In this document: positions 28,285-37,984 of the stretch, piece by piece
How positions within the stretch are numbered: position 1 is the first letter of the stretch
How the letters are laid out: each line of letters begins with the position of its first letter
Assembly (NCBI RefSeq): GCF_009729075.1
Contig: NZ_VTGY01000029.1
Location: 62,001-126,000 of the forward strand
Reading direction: 5' to 3'
Source: Mycolicibacterium sp. CBMA 226
GTDB lineage: Bacteria; Actinomycetota; Actinomycetes; Mycobacteriales; Mycobacteriaceae
DNA: 64,000 bases
Translations under genes and position numbers: made by a program
The notes under the pieces: model-generated
Database searches by the model: none
The model's input: the letters and a program-made list of their open reading frames with translations, nothing else
Told to the model about the DNA's origin: nothing

Positions 28285-31200
28285 GCCAGTCTGTCGGCGT
28301 CGGACAGAATCTCCCAGTTGCCCATCCGCAACACCCGCAGCGCCTCCGGGCCGACATGTCGCTGTTCGCGGACCGCTTTCTGGGCCGCCGCGAGATCGGC
28401 TGGATGATGCCCCAGCACCGTCGCCCCGACCGCACGGCCCCGCGACACGATGAGCCTGCGGTAGGACGGCACCGCCGGCCGGTCGATGACCACCACGTCG
28501 TCGCCCGGCGCGGGATCCACTGGACCGATCGAAAAGAGCTCCAGTTCAACACCTTTGAGGATGGTCGGCGGAGTCTCGACCGGGACGGTGCGGTCGCCAC
28601 CGAGCGCGTTGACCGCTGCCGCCTCGGCTTGTTCCGTCGCCACCGGCCACAGTCCGAGCACCCGGCCGCCGTGCTCGGCGACGTCACCGGCGGCGTAGAC
28701 GCCCGGCACCTGGGTCTGCATACGGTCGTCGACCAACACCCCCTTGCCGACGGGAAGGCCCGCGTCCCTGGCCAATTCGATGTTCGGCCGGATTCCGGTG
28801 GCGGCCAGGAACACCTCGCAGGGCAGGATGCGGCCATCTTTGAACCGCACCCCGGTCACGGCGGGGTCGCCGCGCACCTCTGCCGTTTCGGCCTTGTGCG
28901 CGATGGTGATTCCGGCGCGGGCGAAATGCTCGGCGACGAGCTGCGAGCACCGCGCGTCGATCTGCTTGCTCAACAACCGGGTACCCCGTTCCAGTACCGT
29001 CACGTGCAGACCGAGTTGGTGCAGGCAGTACGCGGCCTCAAGCCCCAGTAGGCCGCCGCCGGCCACCACCGCGTGCCGGGCCCGACGTTCCTGCACATAC
29101 GCGCGGATCCGCATCGCGTCGGCAGCCGACCGCAGGACGACGCTTCCCGGCCGGTTCAGCCCGGGGATATCGGGCACGGCGGCGCTGGACCCCATCGCCA
29201 GGATCAGCCGGTCGTACGGCAGCGTCTCGCCGGTGCCCAATCGCACCACCTGCGACCGCAGATGGATGCCGGATGCCCACGTGTTCAGCCAGGCGGTGAC
29301 CCCATGGTCGTCGTACCACTGCTCGGGCAGCAGGTACAGCCCCTGCATCGCGGACCGGCCGTACACCAGGCGGGAGATACCCATCCGGTTGTACAGACCG
29401 TGCGGCTCGGCTCCCACCACATGGATTTCGCAGTCGGGGTGCCCGCGGCGCAGGAAGTCGGCGGCCGTCACACCCGCGATGCCGTTGCCGATCACCACGA
29501 TGCTGACGATCGAGCGGTCGTAGCTCAGTGGCCTGCTCGCGGTGGTGTCGGCGCGTTCGGGCGTCAGTGAAACCGTGACGTCGCCGCCCTGAATCCGGGC
29601 GCAGCACGCCATTCTGCTGGACTTGCCCAGGCCCAGCCGGTTCAGTGTCTTGAGTTCGTCGGCCTCCGCGGGCGACAGGCAGCTCATGCCGTCGACGATC
29701 GACACCGGGTCGGCGCCACACACGCCCATGCGGCAGCCTGCCTCGATCGGCTGGCCACTGCTTTCCGCGACGTCGAGCAGACTCATCCCGATGTCGGCCC
29801 CGACGGGCGCGGAATCGGCTTCGAAACGCACTCGCACAGCGCTGGTTTCGCCGCCGGACCCCTCGGCGCGGGCCGGCATCTTCGGCGAGTTCAGCAGTAC
29901 TGGTTCGGAGCGCGCGCCGGTGAGATAGGCGAACTGCAACTCGCTCACCCGGGTCCGGGCCAGCCACCACAGCGTGAGCACTGCGATCACGGGGGTGATC
30001 AGCCACCGCAACCAGGGTGCGTCGATGCCGCTGATCTGTCGCAGCGAGTCGGCGATGATGGGACCGGAGAACCAGTAGTAGGCGTTGATCGCCACCGCTG
30101 CGAAGATCGCCGTCACCATCGCTTGGCTCAATGCCGTGACGGCCTGCAGCACATAGCAGAGGCCGACACTCACCAACACGAAAAGTGCGAGTACGCCGTA
30201 TTTTTCGGCGGCTGTCCCGCCCTGCTGGGCATGCACGGTGAAGAAACCGATGATGAACCCCGGCAGGGCCGCGGCGAACAGCACGCGCGGCGCGCTCCAT
30301 CGTGGCTCCGGATCCGCCATGTCGGCCTGCCAGGCCGCCCGGGGTTTGAAGTCGTAGCAGTTCTTCGCGCAGCCCAGGCACGACTCGCAGTGACTGTTCG
30401 GCGAGGTGACGTAGGGCGTCTGGCCGTATGTGCGTTGCAGCGGCAGCAGCGGACAGATGCTGGAGCACCAGCCACTCTTGCCCTTCAGCAGGAACCCGCC
30501 GGTGAATGCCGAAACGATGATCACGGCCAGCACCACGCCCATGGCCGGCCCGTTGCGGTCCAGGCCGATCAGGCGCGCTCCGGCGATGCCGAAGAACAGC
30601 GCAGCGGCAATGAGGAAGCTGTTGCGCGTCCACCAGGCCGGCGCGGTGGCCGCGCGGCTGAACCCGGCCACCCGCGGCAGTTGGTTCGAAGCCGACAGCG
30701 GACAGATGTTGCGCCACACGCCCGGCGCGATGAAGAACAGTGCCGGCCACAGCGGCACGATGACGCGGAAGAAGACGAACAGTCCCGCGGCCGGCCGCAC
30801 GAACAGCGCCACCACCACGGCGAGATACGCCAGCACGCTGCCGACGCGGACCGCCAGCCATACCTGCCGCGAAATCTTGTGGGGCAGGTCGGTATAGGGC
30901 GGAAACAGGTCTCGGGTGCCGGTCGGGTCGATGCCCAATGCCCGCTCGGCCAGCCGAACGCCCGCCGGCCGCGCCGCCGCCGCGGCGGCCGCCGGGACCG
31001 GGACATCGACGAGTTTGACCATGTGCATGGTCCGGGTGGGATCGTGGCCATCCGCGGCCACCGGCGGTTGATCCGCGGTCGACGTCTTCGGAGCGTGCAC
31101 GACGAGGATCTCCGTGCGGCCCAACCGGATCACGTCTCCGGTCGACAGCGTGCCCCGGCCGGTCAGTGCGACACCGTTGACGGTGCTGCCGTTGCTGCTG

Positions 31201-31382
31201 CCGAGGTCGACGACGGACAGCGACGTCGGCGTCGGAACCAGTCGGAGATGCCTGCGGGACACCTCACTGTCGGCGAGGTTGATGCCGTCGCACTCGCGGC
31301 CCAACAGCAGTGGCCTGCTGAGGGTCAGCCGGCGCGCCGGCCGGCCCCATTCGCGGATCTCGATCACCGGCGGCTCGGCCAT
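28278..31382 (-). CDS. FHA / polyferredoxin / [2Fe-2S] / FAD-NAD oxidoreductase fusion
   Basis: 1,034 residues and five modules. FHA occupies residues 20-95 (LLLGRE, SRRH at 42-45, GSSNGSTVNG). A membrane region of about eight helices (170-475) carries Cys306, Cys310 and the 4Fe-4S motif Cys332-xx-Cys335-xx-Cys338-xxx-Cys342, like NapH/NosR-type proteins. A ferredoxin-like [2Fe-2S] domain lies at 515-605, with Cys550, Cys555, Cys568 and Cys593/594; the canonical third Cys is Asp558. A flavoprotein reductase (625-1034) has GNGIAGVTA, AGGGLLGLEA and AAGDVAEH, like NirB-type reductases. It should pass electrons between NAD(P)H and a membrane acceptor, with the FHA module linking activity to a Ser/Thr kinase. 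The physiological reaction is unknown. Confidence 0.9.
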   Translation of the reverse strand: MAEPPVIEIREWGRPARRLTLSRPLLLGRECDGINLADSEVSRRHLRLVPTPTSLSVVDLGSSNGSTVNGVALTGRGTLSTGDVIRLGRTEILVVHAPKTSTADQPPVAADGHDPTRTMHMVKLVDVPVPAAAAAAARPAGVRLAERALGIDPTGTRDLFPPYTDLPHKISRQVWLAVRVGSVLAYLAVVVALFVRPAAGLFVFFRVIVPLWPALFFIAPGVWRNICPLSASNQLPRVAGFSRAATAPAWWTRNSFLIAAALFFGIAGARLIGLDRNGPAMGVVLAVIIVSAFTGGFLLKGKSGWCSSICPLLPLQRTYGQTPYVTSPNSHCESCLGCAKNCYDFKPRAAWQADMADPEPRWSAPRVLFAAALPGFIIGFFTVHAQQGGTAAEKYGVLALFVLVSVGLCYVLQAVTALSQAMVTAIFAAVAINAYYWFSGPIIADSLRQISGIDAPWLRWLITPVIAVLTLWWLARTRVSELQFAYLTGARSEPVLLNSPKMPARAEGSGGETSAVRVRFEADSAPVGADIGMSLLDVAESSGQPIEAGCRMGVCGADPVSIVDGMSCLSPAEADELKTLNRLGLGKSSRMACCARIQGGDVTVSLTPERADTTASRPLSYDRSIVSIVVIGNGIAGVTAADFLRRGHPDCEIHVVGAEPHGLYNRMGISRLVYGRSAMQGLYLLPEQWYDDHGVTAWLNTWASGIHLRSQVVRLGTGETLPYDRLILAMGSSAAVPDIPGLNRPGSVVLRSAADAMRIRAYVQERRARHAVVAGGGLLGLEAAYCLHQLGLHVTVLERGTRLLSKQIDARCSQLVAEHFARAGITIAHKAETAEVRGDPAVTGVRFKDGRILPCEVFLAATGIRPNIELARDAGLPVGKGVLVDDRMQTQVPGVYAAGDVAEHGGRVLGLWPVATEQAEAAAVNALGGDRTVPVETPPTILKGVELELFSIGPVDPAPGDDVVVIDRPAVPSYRRLIVSRGRAVGATVLGHHPADLAAAQKAVREQRHVGPEALRVLRMGNWEILSDADRLAY

Positions 31383-31506
31383 GGTCAGCTCCCCGAGAAG
31401 TCGTCACCACGCGGCGCCCGAACAATCTGGGCGAAGTTGCTGGCAGTCAGCATAATTCGGCCGGCCCCCTTCTGCCGTCCGATCCGCGGTTCCTGACAGG
31501 TAGCCG

Positions 31507-33435
31507 TCAATCTCCTGTGCGGACGAACTTGTCGGTGAAGTCGCCGCCTTTGCACTCCCCGCCGGTCGAGGTGTTGGTACCTCGACCTTCCAGCGTGGGG
31601 ATCGGGTCCTGCAGGTCCGTCGGCAGCGGATATTCGGCGGTGATCTTGACATGCGTGCTCCCGCCGAGCGCGCACGGGACGGTGCCTTCCTCCGTGCGGG
31701 TCCACTTGCCGCCGGCGAAGATCAACGTGACCACGCCATCCATCGCGTGGAACGCGCTGATGCACCGATCACCCGTGCGCAGGCACTGGGTACGGACCTC
31801 CAGATCCGGCGCACCGGGCCCGAAGCCACCGACCGCGTAGACGATGTTCTCGTGGTAGCGGCCGTGCAGCGTCGAGGCCGGTGATGTCGTGCGCGGCGGC
31901 AGACCGGCCGGGTCGGCGACACTGCCCAGCTGGCCGTCACCGATGCGCGTGAACGTAACCGTCCGTTTGACGCTGCTGCACCCGCTGACGGCACTGCGGG
32001 TCGTCTCACCGGTCAGCGTGCCGTCGGGCTTCGGCGTCAAGGTGAAGACCACCCATACCTCGGTCGGCACCTCGTCGGGCGCGTTGCTGCACTTCACCGC
32101 GCCGGTCCCCACGGCGATCCAGTCACCGGAGATCTGATCGAACGTCATATTCGAGACCACCGGCACAGCGCTCTTGCCGGTGTACGACGCATTGGCGATG
32201 CACCCGTTGGAGCCACAGGACGACCGCACGTCCCACTGGCCCGACATTGCCGGGCCGCCGGGGATCGCCGTGCCTTGCAGGTCGGTGGCCGGCCCGTAAT
32301 CGGCGCGGTACCGGCCGCTGAAACCGGTGCCTGCCGCGGTGGCGGCCGCGTCGGGCGCGGCCGGTTTGGCGCTGGGATGATCGTCGTGCCCGAGAAGCCG
32401 GACGCCGGCGAACACACCACCGGCGACGACGAGCAGGGCAACCACTGCCAGGACCGCGATGAGTGCGCCCGACCGCGACGAACGCGGCGGCGGCGAGTTG
32501 AACTGCGTCGGCGGATTCTGCTGGGGCGGCGCGTTCAGCGGTGGCGGCACCGGCCCGGCCATGGTCGGCTGGTTGCGAAAATTGTTGGGCGCCATCAGCG
32601 CCGGACGCAATGCCTGCTGCTGCAGGGCCTGCGCGAACTCAACGCAGCTGGCGAAGCGCGCCGCAGGTGTCTTCGACATCGCCCGGGCCAGCACCGGATC
32701 CAGACCGCGGAGTTCGGGGCGATGCTCCCCCAGCGACGGCGCCGGTGCGGTGACATGTTTGGTGATGACCACCGCCGGATTGCTGTCGGCGTACGGCGGG
32801 TTCCCGGTGAGGAGCTGGAACGCGGTGCAGGCCAACGCGTATTGGTCGGTGCGGCCGTCCATCCCCTCGCCCCGGAGTTGCTCCGGGGCCGCGTAGGCGA
32901 CCGTCCCCACTGCCATGTTCGTCGCGGTCAGCCCTGACGTGTCGTTCATCGGCCGGGCGATCCCAAAGTCGGCGAGGTAGATGCGGGACGTCTCGGCGTC
33001 CAGCAAGATGTTGGCCGGCTTCACATCTCGGTGCAGCAGCCCGCGCCGGTGCGCGTAGTCCAGCGCCGAGGCCACGGCGTTGATGATCGGCAGCGCCACC
33101 TCCGGGGGCATGCCGGCGGGGTAGTGCTCGCGCAGCAGCTCGGCGGCATCGGTCCCTGCCACGTAGTCCATCGAAATCCAGAGCTGTCCGTCGCACTCAC
33201 CCCGGTCGTGGACGCCGAGGATGTTGGGATGCGACAGCGTGGACACCAGGTCCGCTTCGCGCAGGAACCGCGGCCCGTACTCCGGATCCGACGTCAGATC
33301 GGCCGACAGCACCTTCACCGCGTCCAGTCGGGGCAGCCGCGGATGCGAAGCGAGGTACACACTGCCCATTCCGCCCGCGCCCAACTTCCGCCGGATCGTG
33401 TATCCGGCGAAAACCTGACCCTCGGTGAGCAACAC
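31507..33435 (-). CDS. PknF-like transmembrane Ser/Thr protein kinase
   Basis: 642 residues from GTG 33435, which aligns with the known PknF start; a TTG at 33474 would add 13. The kinase core shows [20 protein letters not shown], the catalytic loop [11 protein letters not shown] and ADFGIARP. A Pro/Gln-rich juxtamembrane segment (residues 290-335) and one transmembrane helix ([18 protein letters not shown]) lead to a 270-residue outer region. That region has two related beta-rich repeats with paired Cys and no PASTA units. It is transcribed toward the FHA-redox fusion gene, 124 bp away, which makes that protein its probable substrate. Confidence 0.9.
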   Translation of the reverse strand: MLLTEGQVFAGYTIRRKLGAGGMGSVYLASHPRLPRLDAVKVLSADLTSDPEYGPRFLREADLVSTLSHPNILGVHDRGECDGQLWISMDYVAGTDAAELLREHYPAGMPPEVALPIINAVASALDYAHRRGLLHRDVKPANILLDAETSRIYLADFGIARPMNDTSGLTATNMAVGTVAYAAPEQLRGEGMDGRTDQYALACTAFQLLTGNPPYADSNPAVVITKHVTAPAPSLGEHRPELRGLDPVLARAMSKTPAARFASCVEFAQALQQQALRPALMAPNNFRNQPTMAGPVPPPLNAPPQQNPPTQFNSPPPRSSRSGALIAVLAVVALLVVAGGVFAGVRLLGHDDHPSAKPAAPDAAATAAGTGFSGRYRADYGPATDLQGTAIPGGPAMSGQWDVRSSCGSNGCIANASYTGKSAVPVVSNMTFDQISGDWIAVGTGAVKCSNAPDEVPTEVWVVFTLTPKPDGTLTGETTRSAVSGCSSVKRTVTFTRIGDGQLGSVADPAGLPPRTTSPASTLHGRYHENIVYAVGGFGPGAPDLEVRTQCLRTGDRCISAFHAMDGVVTLIFAGGKWTRTEEGTVPCALGGSTHVKITAEYPLPTDLQDPIPTLEGRGTNTSTGGECKGGDFTDKFVRTGD

Positions 33436-33540
33436 GGGCAAATCGTAGGCCCGTCGTGGTGTCGGCGCAGGCAACGTCGGTAAATCCGCCCAGCGGACCG
33501 GTCCGGTCCATCACTGCCGCGATCTCGATACAGTCCGACA

Positions 33541-34908
33541 ATGCACGCCGATGCGCTCAACCGTCTCGCGGAAACCTTGCCCGACGGCGCGCTGATCACC
33601 GACCCCGACATCGTCGAGCGCTACCGCCGGGATTCGGCGGCCGACCCGAAGGCCGGCACCCCGCTCGCCGTAGTGCGTCCCGCCGGCACCGCTGATGTCC
33701 AGCAGGTGCTGCGGTGGGCCTCCGCCCACCGCATCGCCGTGGTGCCCCGCGGCGCCGGGTCGGGTCTGTCCGGCGGGGCCGACGCCATCGACGGATCAGT
33801 GGTGCTCAGCACCGAACGCATGCGGGACATCCGGATCGATCCGGCCACCAGAACCGCGGTCGTGCAGCCCGGCCTGACCAACACCGAGGTCAAACGCGCG
33901 GCCGCCGAGCACGGGCTGTGGTACCCGCCGGACCCGTCGTCCATCGACATCTCCTCGATCGGCGGCAATGCCGCGACCAACGCGGGCGGCCTGTGTTGCG
34001 TGAAGTACGGCGTCACCGGTGATTACGTGCTGGGGATGGAGGTCGTGCTGGCCGATGGCACCGCGCTGCGGCTGGGTGGTCCCCTGCTGAAAGACGTTGC
34101 GGGACTGTCTTTGACGAAGCTCTTCATCGGATCGGAGGGCATTATGGGAGTCATCACCGAGCTCACGCTGCGGTTGATCCCGGCCCAGCCACCCGCGTCG
34201 ACCGTGGTGGCCCTGTTCAACAGCGTCGAGGACGCCGCGAACGCCGTCGTGGACATCACCGGCGAAATCCGGCCGGCCATGCTGGAATTCATGGACCACG
34301 CGAGCATCAATGCCGTCGAGGACGACATGCGGATGGGGCTGGACCGGTCCGCCCGAGCCATGCTGCTCACGCAGTCCGACGCCCCCGGCGCGGCCGCCGA
34401 GGAGGTCGCGACGATCATCGCCGCCTGTGAGAAATGCGGTGCCACAGAGGTTTTCGCCACCGACGACCCGGCCGAAGGCGCGGCGTTCACCGCGGCCCGC
34501 CGCGGCATGTTCGGCGCCGTCGAGAAGCTCGGCAGCCTGCTGCTGGAAGACGTCGGCGTCCCGATACCGCAGCTGCCCGCCATGGTCACCGGAGTCGAGG
34601 ACATCGCCGACACCTGCGACGTGCAGATCTACATGGTGGCGCACGCCGGCGACGGCAACACGCATCCGATCATTGTCTACGACGCCACCGACCCCGACGC
34701 CACCGACCGCGCCGAGCGCGCGTTCGCCCGCATCATGGAACTGGCCATCGGGCTCGGCGGCACCATCACCGGCGAACACGGTGTCGGTCGCCTGAAACGG
34801 GAGTGGCTGCCCGAGCAGGTGGGCGACGACGTCATGGCGCTGACCCGGCGCATCAAAGACGCCTTGGACCCGCAGCGCATCCTCAACCCTGGCGCGGTGC
34901 TGCGGTAG
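33541..34908 (+). CDS. FAD-linked oxidase (GlcD/D-lactate dehydrogenase family)
   Basis: 455 residues. A PCMH FAD-binding domain (VVPRGAGSGLSGGADAIDG, DPSSIDISSIGGNAATNAGG) is followed by the FAD-oxidase C domain (HAGDGNTHPII, GGTITGEHGVGRLKR, LDPQRILNPGAVL). The family oxidises 2-hydroxyacids such as glycolate or D-lactate. No GlcE or GlcF partner is adjacent, so it probably acts alone. It diverges from the kinase gene. Confidence 0.92.
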   Translation: MHADALNRLAETLPDGALITDPDIVERYRRDSAADPKAGTPLAVVRPAGTADVQQVLRWASAHRIAVVPRGAGSGLSGGADAIDGSVVLSTERMRDIRIDPATRTAVVQPGLTNTEVKRAAAEHGLWYPPDPSSIDISSIGGNAATNAGGLCCVKYGVTGDYVLGMEVVLADGTALRLGGPLLKDVAGLSLTKLFIGSEGIMGVITELTLRLIPAQPPASTVVALFNSVEDAANAVVDITGEIRPAMLEFMDHASINAVEDDMRMGLDRSARAMLLTQSDAPGAAAEEVATIIAACEKCGATEVFATDDPAEGAAFTAARRGMFGAVEKLGSLLLEDVGVPIPQLPAMVTGVEDIADTCDVQIYMVAHAGDGNTHPIIVYDATDPDATDRAERAFARIMELAIGLGGTITGEHGVGRLKREWLPEQVGDDVMALTRRIKDALDPQRILNPGAVLR

Positions 34909-35021
34909 TCACCTCGGGCGGCCGATGGGCGATTCTCGGGCCGCAGCGCCGGGTGATTCCCGTTGTCCCACAGCGCGGCGCGAAAAGCCGATCTCACGTG
35001 CGCGTCGCCTGGAGGTAACCA

Positions 35022-35483
35022 ATGATCCGTACAGTCGCTGGCATGTCCGAAGAACCCACGAGCCTCGCCGAGCAGACCTTCCGGGATCTGCTCACCGCGG
35101 CCATCACGCGGGGACACCGGCCGCCACCCACCACCGTCCTGGGCCCGACCTGCTGGATTGCGATCGATGCCCTGGCCCGCGAGCACCCCGATGCCATGCC
35201 TGACCACGTCGTCGCCGCGTACGACGCGTTCGCGATCGAACACGCGAAATCCGACGAGGCCAAGGCTCACGCTGAGGCTGACGTCGATCCCGCGACCGCG
35301 CGGGCGGCCGAATACGCCGCCATCGACGCGCTGGTGGCGCAGCTGACCATCACCTATCCGAACATCGATCCCCGGACGGTGACCGCCGTCGTGCGCCGTA
35401 TTCACGCGGACTTCCACGGTCACGCGGTGCGGGACTTCATCCCGCTGTTCGTCGAGCAGGCGGCGCACCGGAAACTCGCGTAG
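35022..35483 (+). CDS. Helical protein with C-terminal three-helix dimerisation-like domain
   Basis: 153 residues starting at an ATG with GGAGGTAACC just upstream; an ATG at 35043 is also in frame. The middle is acidic and Ala-rich, and probably helical. The last 55 residues (TYPNIDPRTVTAVVRRIHAD to RDFIPLFVEQAAHRKLA) match a short helical domain common in actinobacterial hypothetical proteins, annotated elsewhere as a three-helix bundle dimerisation domain. The function is unknown. Confidence 0.75.
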   Translation: MIRTVAGMSEEPTSLAEQTFRDLLTAAITRGHRPPPTTVLGPTCWIAIDALAREHPDAMPDHVVAAYDAFAIEHAKSDEAKAHAEADVDPATARAAEYAAIDALVAQLTITYPNIDPRTVTAVVRRIHADFHGHAVRDFIPLFVEQAAHRKLA

Positions 35484-35521
35484 GTAGACGGGCTTCTGGC
35501 GCGGCACCACCTGGCAAGGTA

Positions 35522-36682
35522 GTGCCCGTGTCCACTCATCTGACCGACGAAGAGGCGCTGCTCGTCGCGACCGTACGCGCGTTCATCGACCGCGACGTCA
35601 AGCCCACGGTGCGCGACGTCGAACACGCCAACACCTACCCCGAGGCGTGGATCGAGCAGATGAGGCAGATCGGTATCTATGGGCTCGCCATCCCGGAGGC
35701 GTATGGCGGGTCCCCGGTGTCGATGCCGTGCTATGTCGAAGTGACACAGGAACTCTCACGTGGCTGGATGAGTCTTGCCGGAGCCATGGGCGGCCACACC
35801 GTGGTGGCCAAACTGATCGGCCTGTTCGGCACCGAGGAGCAGAAGCACGTATACCTGCCGCGCATGGCCACCGGCGAACTGCGCGCGACGATGGCGCTTA
35901 CCGAGCCCGGCGGCGGCTCGGATCTGCAGAACCTGTCGACCACCGCACGCCGGGACGGTTCCGACCTCGTCATCAACGGGTCCAAGACATGGATCAGCAA
36001 CGCGCGCCGCAGCGGCCTGATCGCCCTGCTGTGTAAGACCGATCCCGGGGCAGAGCCGCGACACAAGGGCATCTCGGTCGTGCTAGTCGAGCACGGCCCC
36101 GGCCTGACGGTGTCACGCGACCTGCCCAAGCTGGGCTACAAGGGCGTCGAATCCTGCGAGCTGACATTCGACGACTACCGCACACCGGTATCGTCGATCC
36201 TCGGCGGCGCACCCGGGAAGGGCTTCGGCCAGATGATGAAAGGCCTTGAGACAGGCCGGATTCAGGTTGCCTCGCGGGCTCTCGGCGTCGCGACGGCGGC
36301 GTTGGAGGATGCGCTCAAATACGCTCAGGAGCGCGAGAGTTTCGGCCGGCCGATCTGGAAGCACCAGTCCGTCGGCAACTACCTGGCGGACATGGCCACC
36401 AAGCTTACGGCCGCGCGGCAGCTCACCCGGTACGCCGCCGAACGCTACGACAGTGGCGAACGCTGCGACATGGAGGCGGGCATGGCCAAGCTCTTCGCTT
36501 CGGAGATCGCCATGGAGATCGCGCTCAACGCCGTCCGAATCCACGGTGGCTACGGCTATTCCACCGAATACGACGTCGAACGCTACTTCCGCGACGCCCC
36601 CCTCATGATCGTCGGCGAAGGCACCAACGAAATCCAGCGCAACGTCATCGCAGCCCAGTTGGTCGCCCGCGGTGGGCTGTGA
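35522..36682 (+). CDS. Acyl-CoA dehydrogenase
   Basis: 386 residues of the acyl-CoA dehydrogenase fold. The FAD-contacting loop reads MALTEPGGGSDLQ, with WISNARRSG after it. The C-terminal helix bundle contains ESFGRPIWKHQSVGNYLADM and the active-site stretch IVGEGTNEIQRNV. A Glu in the last motif is the likely catalytic base. The chain-length class cannot be fixed from the sequence. Its stop overlaps the ClC start (GTGA), so the two are co-translated even though their functions appear unrelated. Confidence 0.93.
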   Translation: MPVSTHLTDEEALLVATVRAFIDRDVKPTVRDVEHANTYPEAWIEQMRQIGIYGLAIPEAYGGSPVSMPCYVEVTQELSRGWMSLAGAMGGHTVVAKLIGLFGTEEQKHVYLPRMATGELRATMALTEPGGGSDLQNLSTTARRDGSDLVINGSKTWISNARRSGLIALLCKTDPGAEPRHKGISVVLVEHGPGLTVSRDLPKLGYKGVESCELTFDDYRTPVSSILGGAPGKGFGQMMKGLETGRIQVASRALGVATAALEDALKYAQERESFGRPIWKHQSVGNYLADMATKLTAARQLTRYAAERYDSGERCDMEAGMAKLFASEIAMEIALNAVRIHGGYGYSTEYDVERYFRDAPLMIVGEGTNEIQRNVIAAQLVARGGL

Positions 36683-37983
36683 TGGATTGGGCGGTGATGG
36701 ATAAGCTGCGCGCCCGCAACATCGTCGGGTTCGTCCTTGCCGCGGCCGTCGTCGGTGCGTTGACCGGGTTGGCCGCCGGCAGCTTCCGGGCACTGCTCGA
36801 CTACGCGACGGGGTGGCGCGCCGCGCTGTCGCAGTGGTCGCACGGAAGTTGGTGGGGCCCGATCGTCGTCGTCGCCATCTGTGCGGTCTGCACCGCGGCC
36901 GCCGCCTCGTTGGTGCGGCGCGTCGAACCGAACGCCGAAGGCAGCGGCATCCCGCGCGTCGAAGCGGTCGTCGCCGGCCGCGCCGAGCCCGGCCGGTTCA
37001 GAATCCTGCCGATCAAGTACATCGGCGGACTGCTGTCCCTCGGATCGGGTCTGGCGCTCGGGCGCGAGGGTCCGTCAGTGCAGATGGGTGGGTCCATCGC
37101 CGTCATCGTCGCCTCGGCGACGCGGCGTTCCCAGGCTGATCTGCGGGTTCTCGCCGCCGCCGGCGCGGCCGCCGGGTTGGCGACCGCATTCAATGCACCG
37201 ATCGCCGGCGGGGTGTTCGTGCTGGAGGAGCTCGTCAAACGCTTCGACCCGCGCACCACGGTCGCCACCCTGGTCGCCTCGGCATCCGGGTTCATGGCGG
37301 CGTACCCGTTCGTCCGGTCGGGCAGTGAATTCCAGGTGCCGCACTTCGCCGATCCGGAACTTGCCGGCTCGGGGTGGGTGCTCGCCGTCGGGGTGCTGAC
37401 CGGCATCCTGGGCGTGCTCTACAACAAGGCCATCATGTTCGGCCTGCGCACCGCCGACACCAGTCGCTGGCCGGTCGAGGTCCGCGCCGCGCTCATCGGC
37501 GGCGGCGTCGGGGTACTGGTCTGGCACTCCCCCGATCTCGCCGGCGGCGGCGATCAACTCACCCAGGACGCGCTGCTCGGCCACGGCGCGATCGGTGCCG
37601 TCACCGCGGTCCTGGTGCTGCGGTTCGTCCTCGGTGTGGTGTCGTATGCCGCGGGCACGCCGGGCGGTCTGTTCGCGCCGATGCTGGTCCTCGGCGCCGA
37701 CGTCGGGTTGATCGTCGGACTGATCGCGACCCACATCGCGCCGGAGTCCGCGCCCAGCCCGGCCGCGCTCGCCCTCATCGGCATGGCGGCGTTTTTCACC
37801 GCTACCGTCCAGGCGCCGGTGACGGGCCTCATCCTCGCCACCGAACTTACGGGCAGCACGAACCAGCTGCCGCCGATGCTCGGTGCGTGCGCGACGGCGC
37901 TGCTGGTCGCCATCGCTCTCGGGTCACGGCCGATCTACGACCTGCTCACCGATCGGGCGGCCGCCTCGACCGCGACCAGTTAG
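36679..37983 (+). CDS. ClC-family chloride channel/antiporter
   Basis: 434 residues, about ten transmembrane helices, with the ClC selectivity motifs GSGIPR, GREGPSVQ and GGLFAPM. The gating Glu in GREGP is present. In FVLEELVKRFDPR a Glu occupies the proton-relay region, so H+/Cl- exchange is likely. No C-terminal CBS domain is present. The GTG start overlaps the acyl-CoA dehydrogenase stop; an ATG follows directly. Confidence 0.92.
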   Translation: MMDWAVMDKLRARNIVGFVLAAAVVGALTGLAAGSFRALLDYATGWRAALSQWSHGSWWGPIVVVAICAVCTAAAASLVRRVEPNAEGSGIPRVEAVVAGRAEPGRFRILPIKYIGGLLSLGSGLALGREGPSVQMGGSIAVIVASATRRSQADLRVLAAAGAAAGLATAFNAPIAGGVFVLEELVKRFDPRTTVATLVASASGFMAAYPFVRSGSEFQVPHFADPELAGSGWVLAVGVLTGILGVLYNKAIMFGLRTADTSRWPVEVRAALIGGGVGVLVWHSPDLAGGGDQLTQDALLGHGAIGAVTAVLVLRFVLGVVSYAAGTPGGLFAPMLVLGADVGLIVGLIATHIAPESAPSPAALALIGMAAFFTATVQAPVTGLILATELTGSTNQLPPMLGACATALLVAIALGSRPIYDLLTDRAAASTATS

Positions 37984-37984
37984 C

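Noticed and set aside
30123-31496. A 457-codon plus-strand open frame
   Set aside because: It is antisense to the FHA-redox fusion, which has clear domain motifs; this frame has none.
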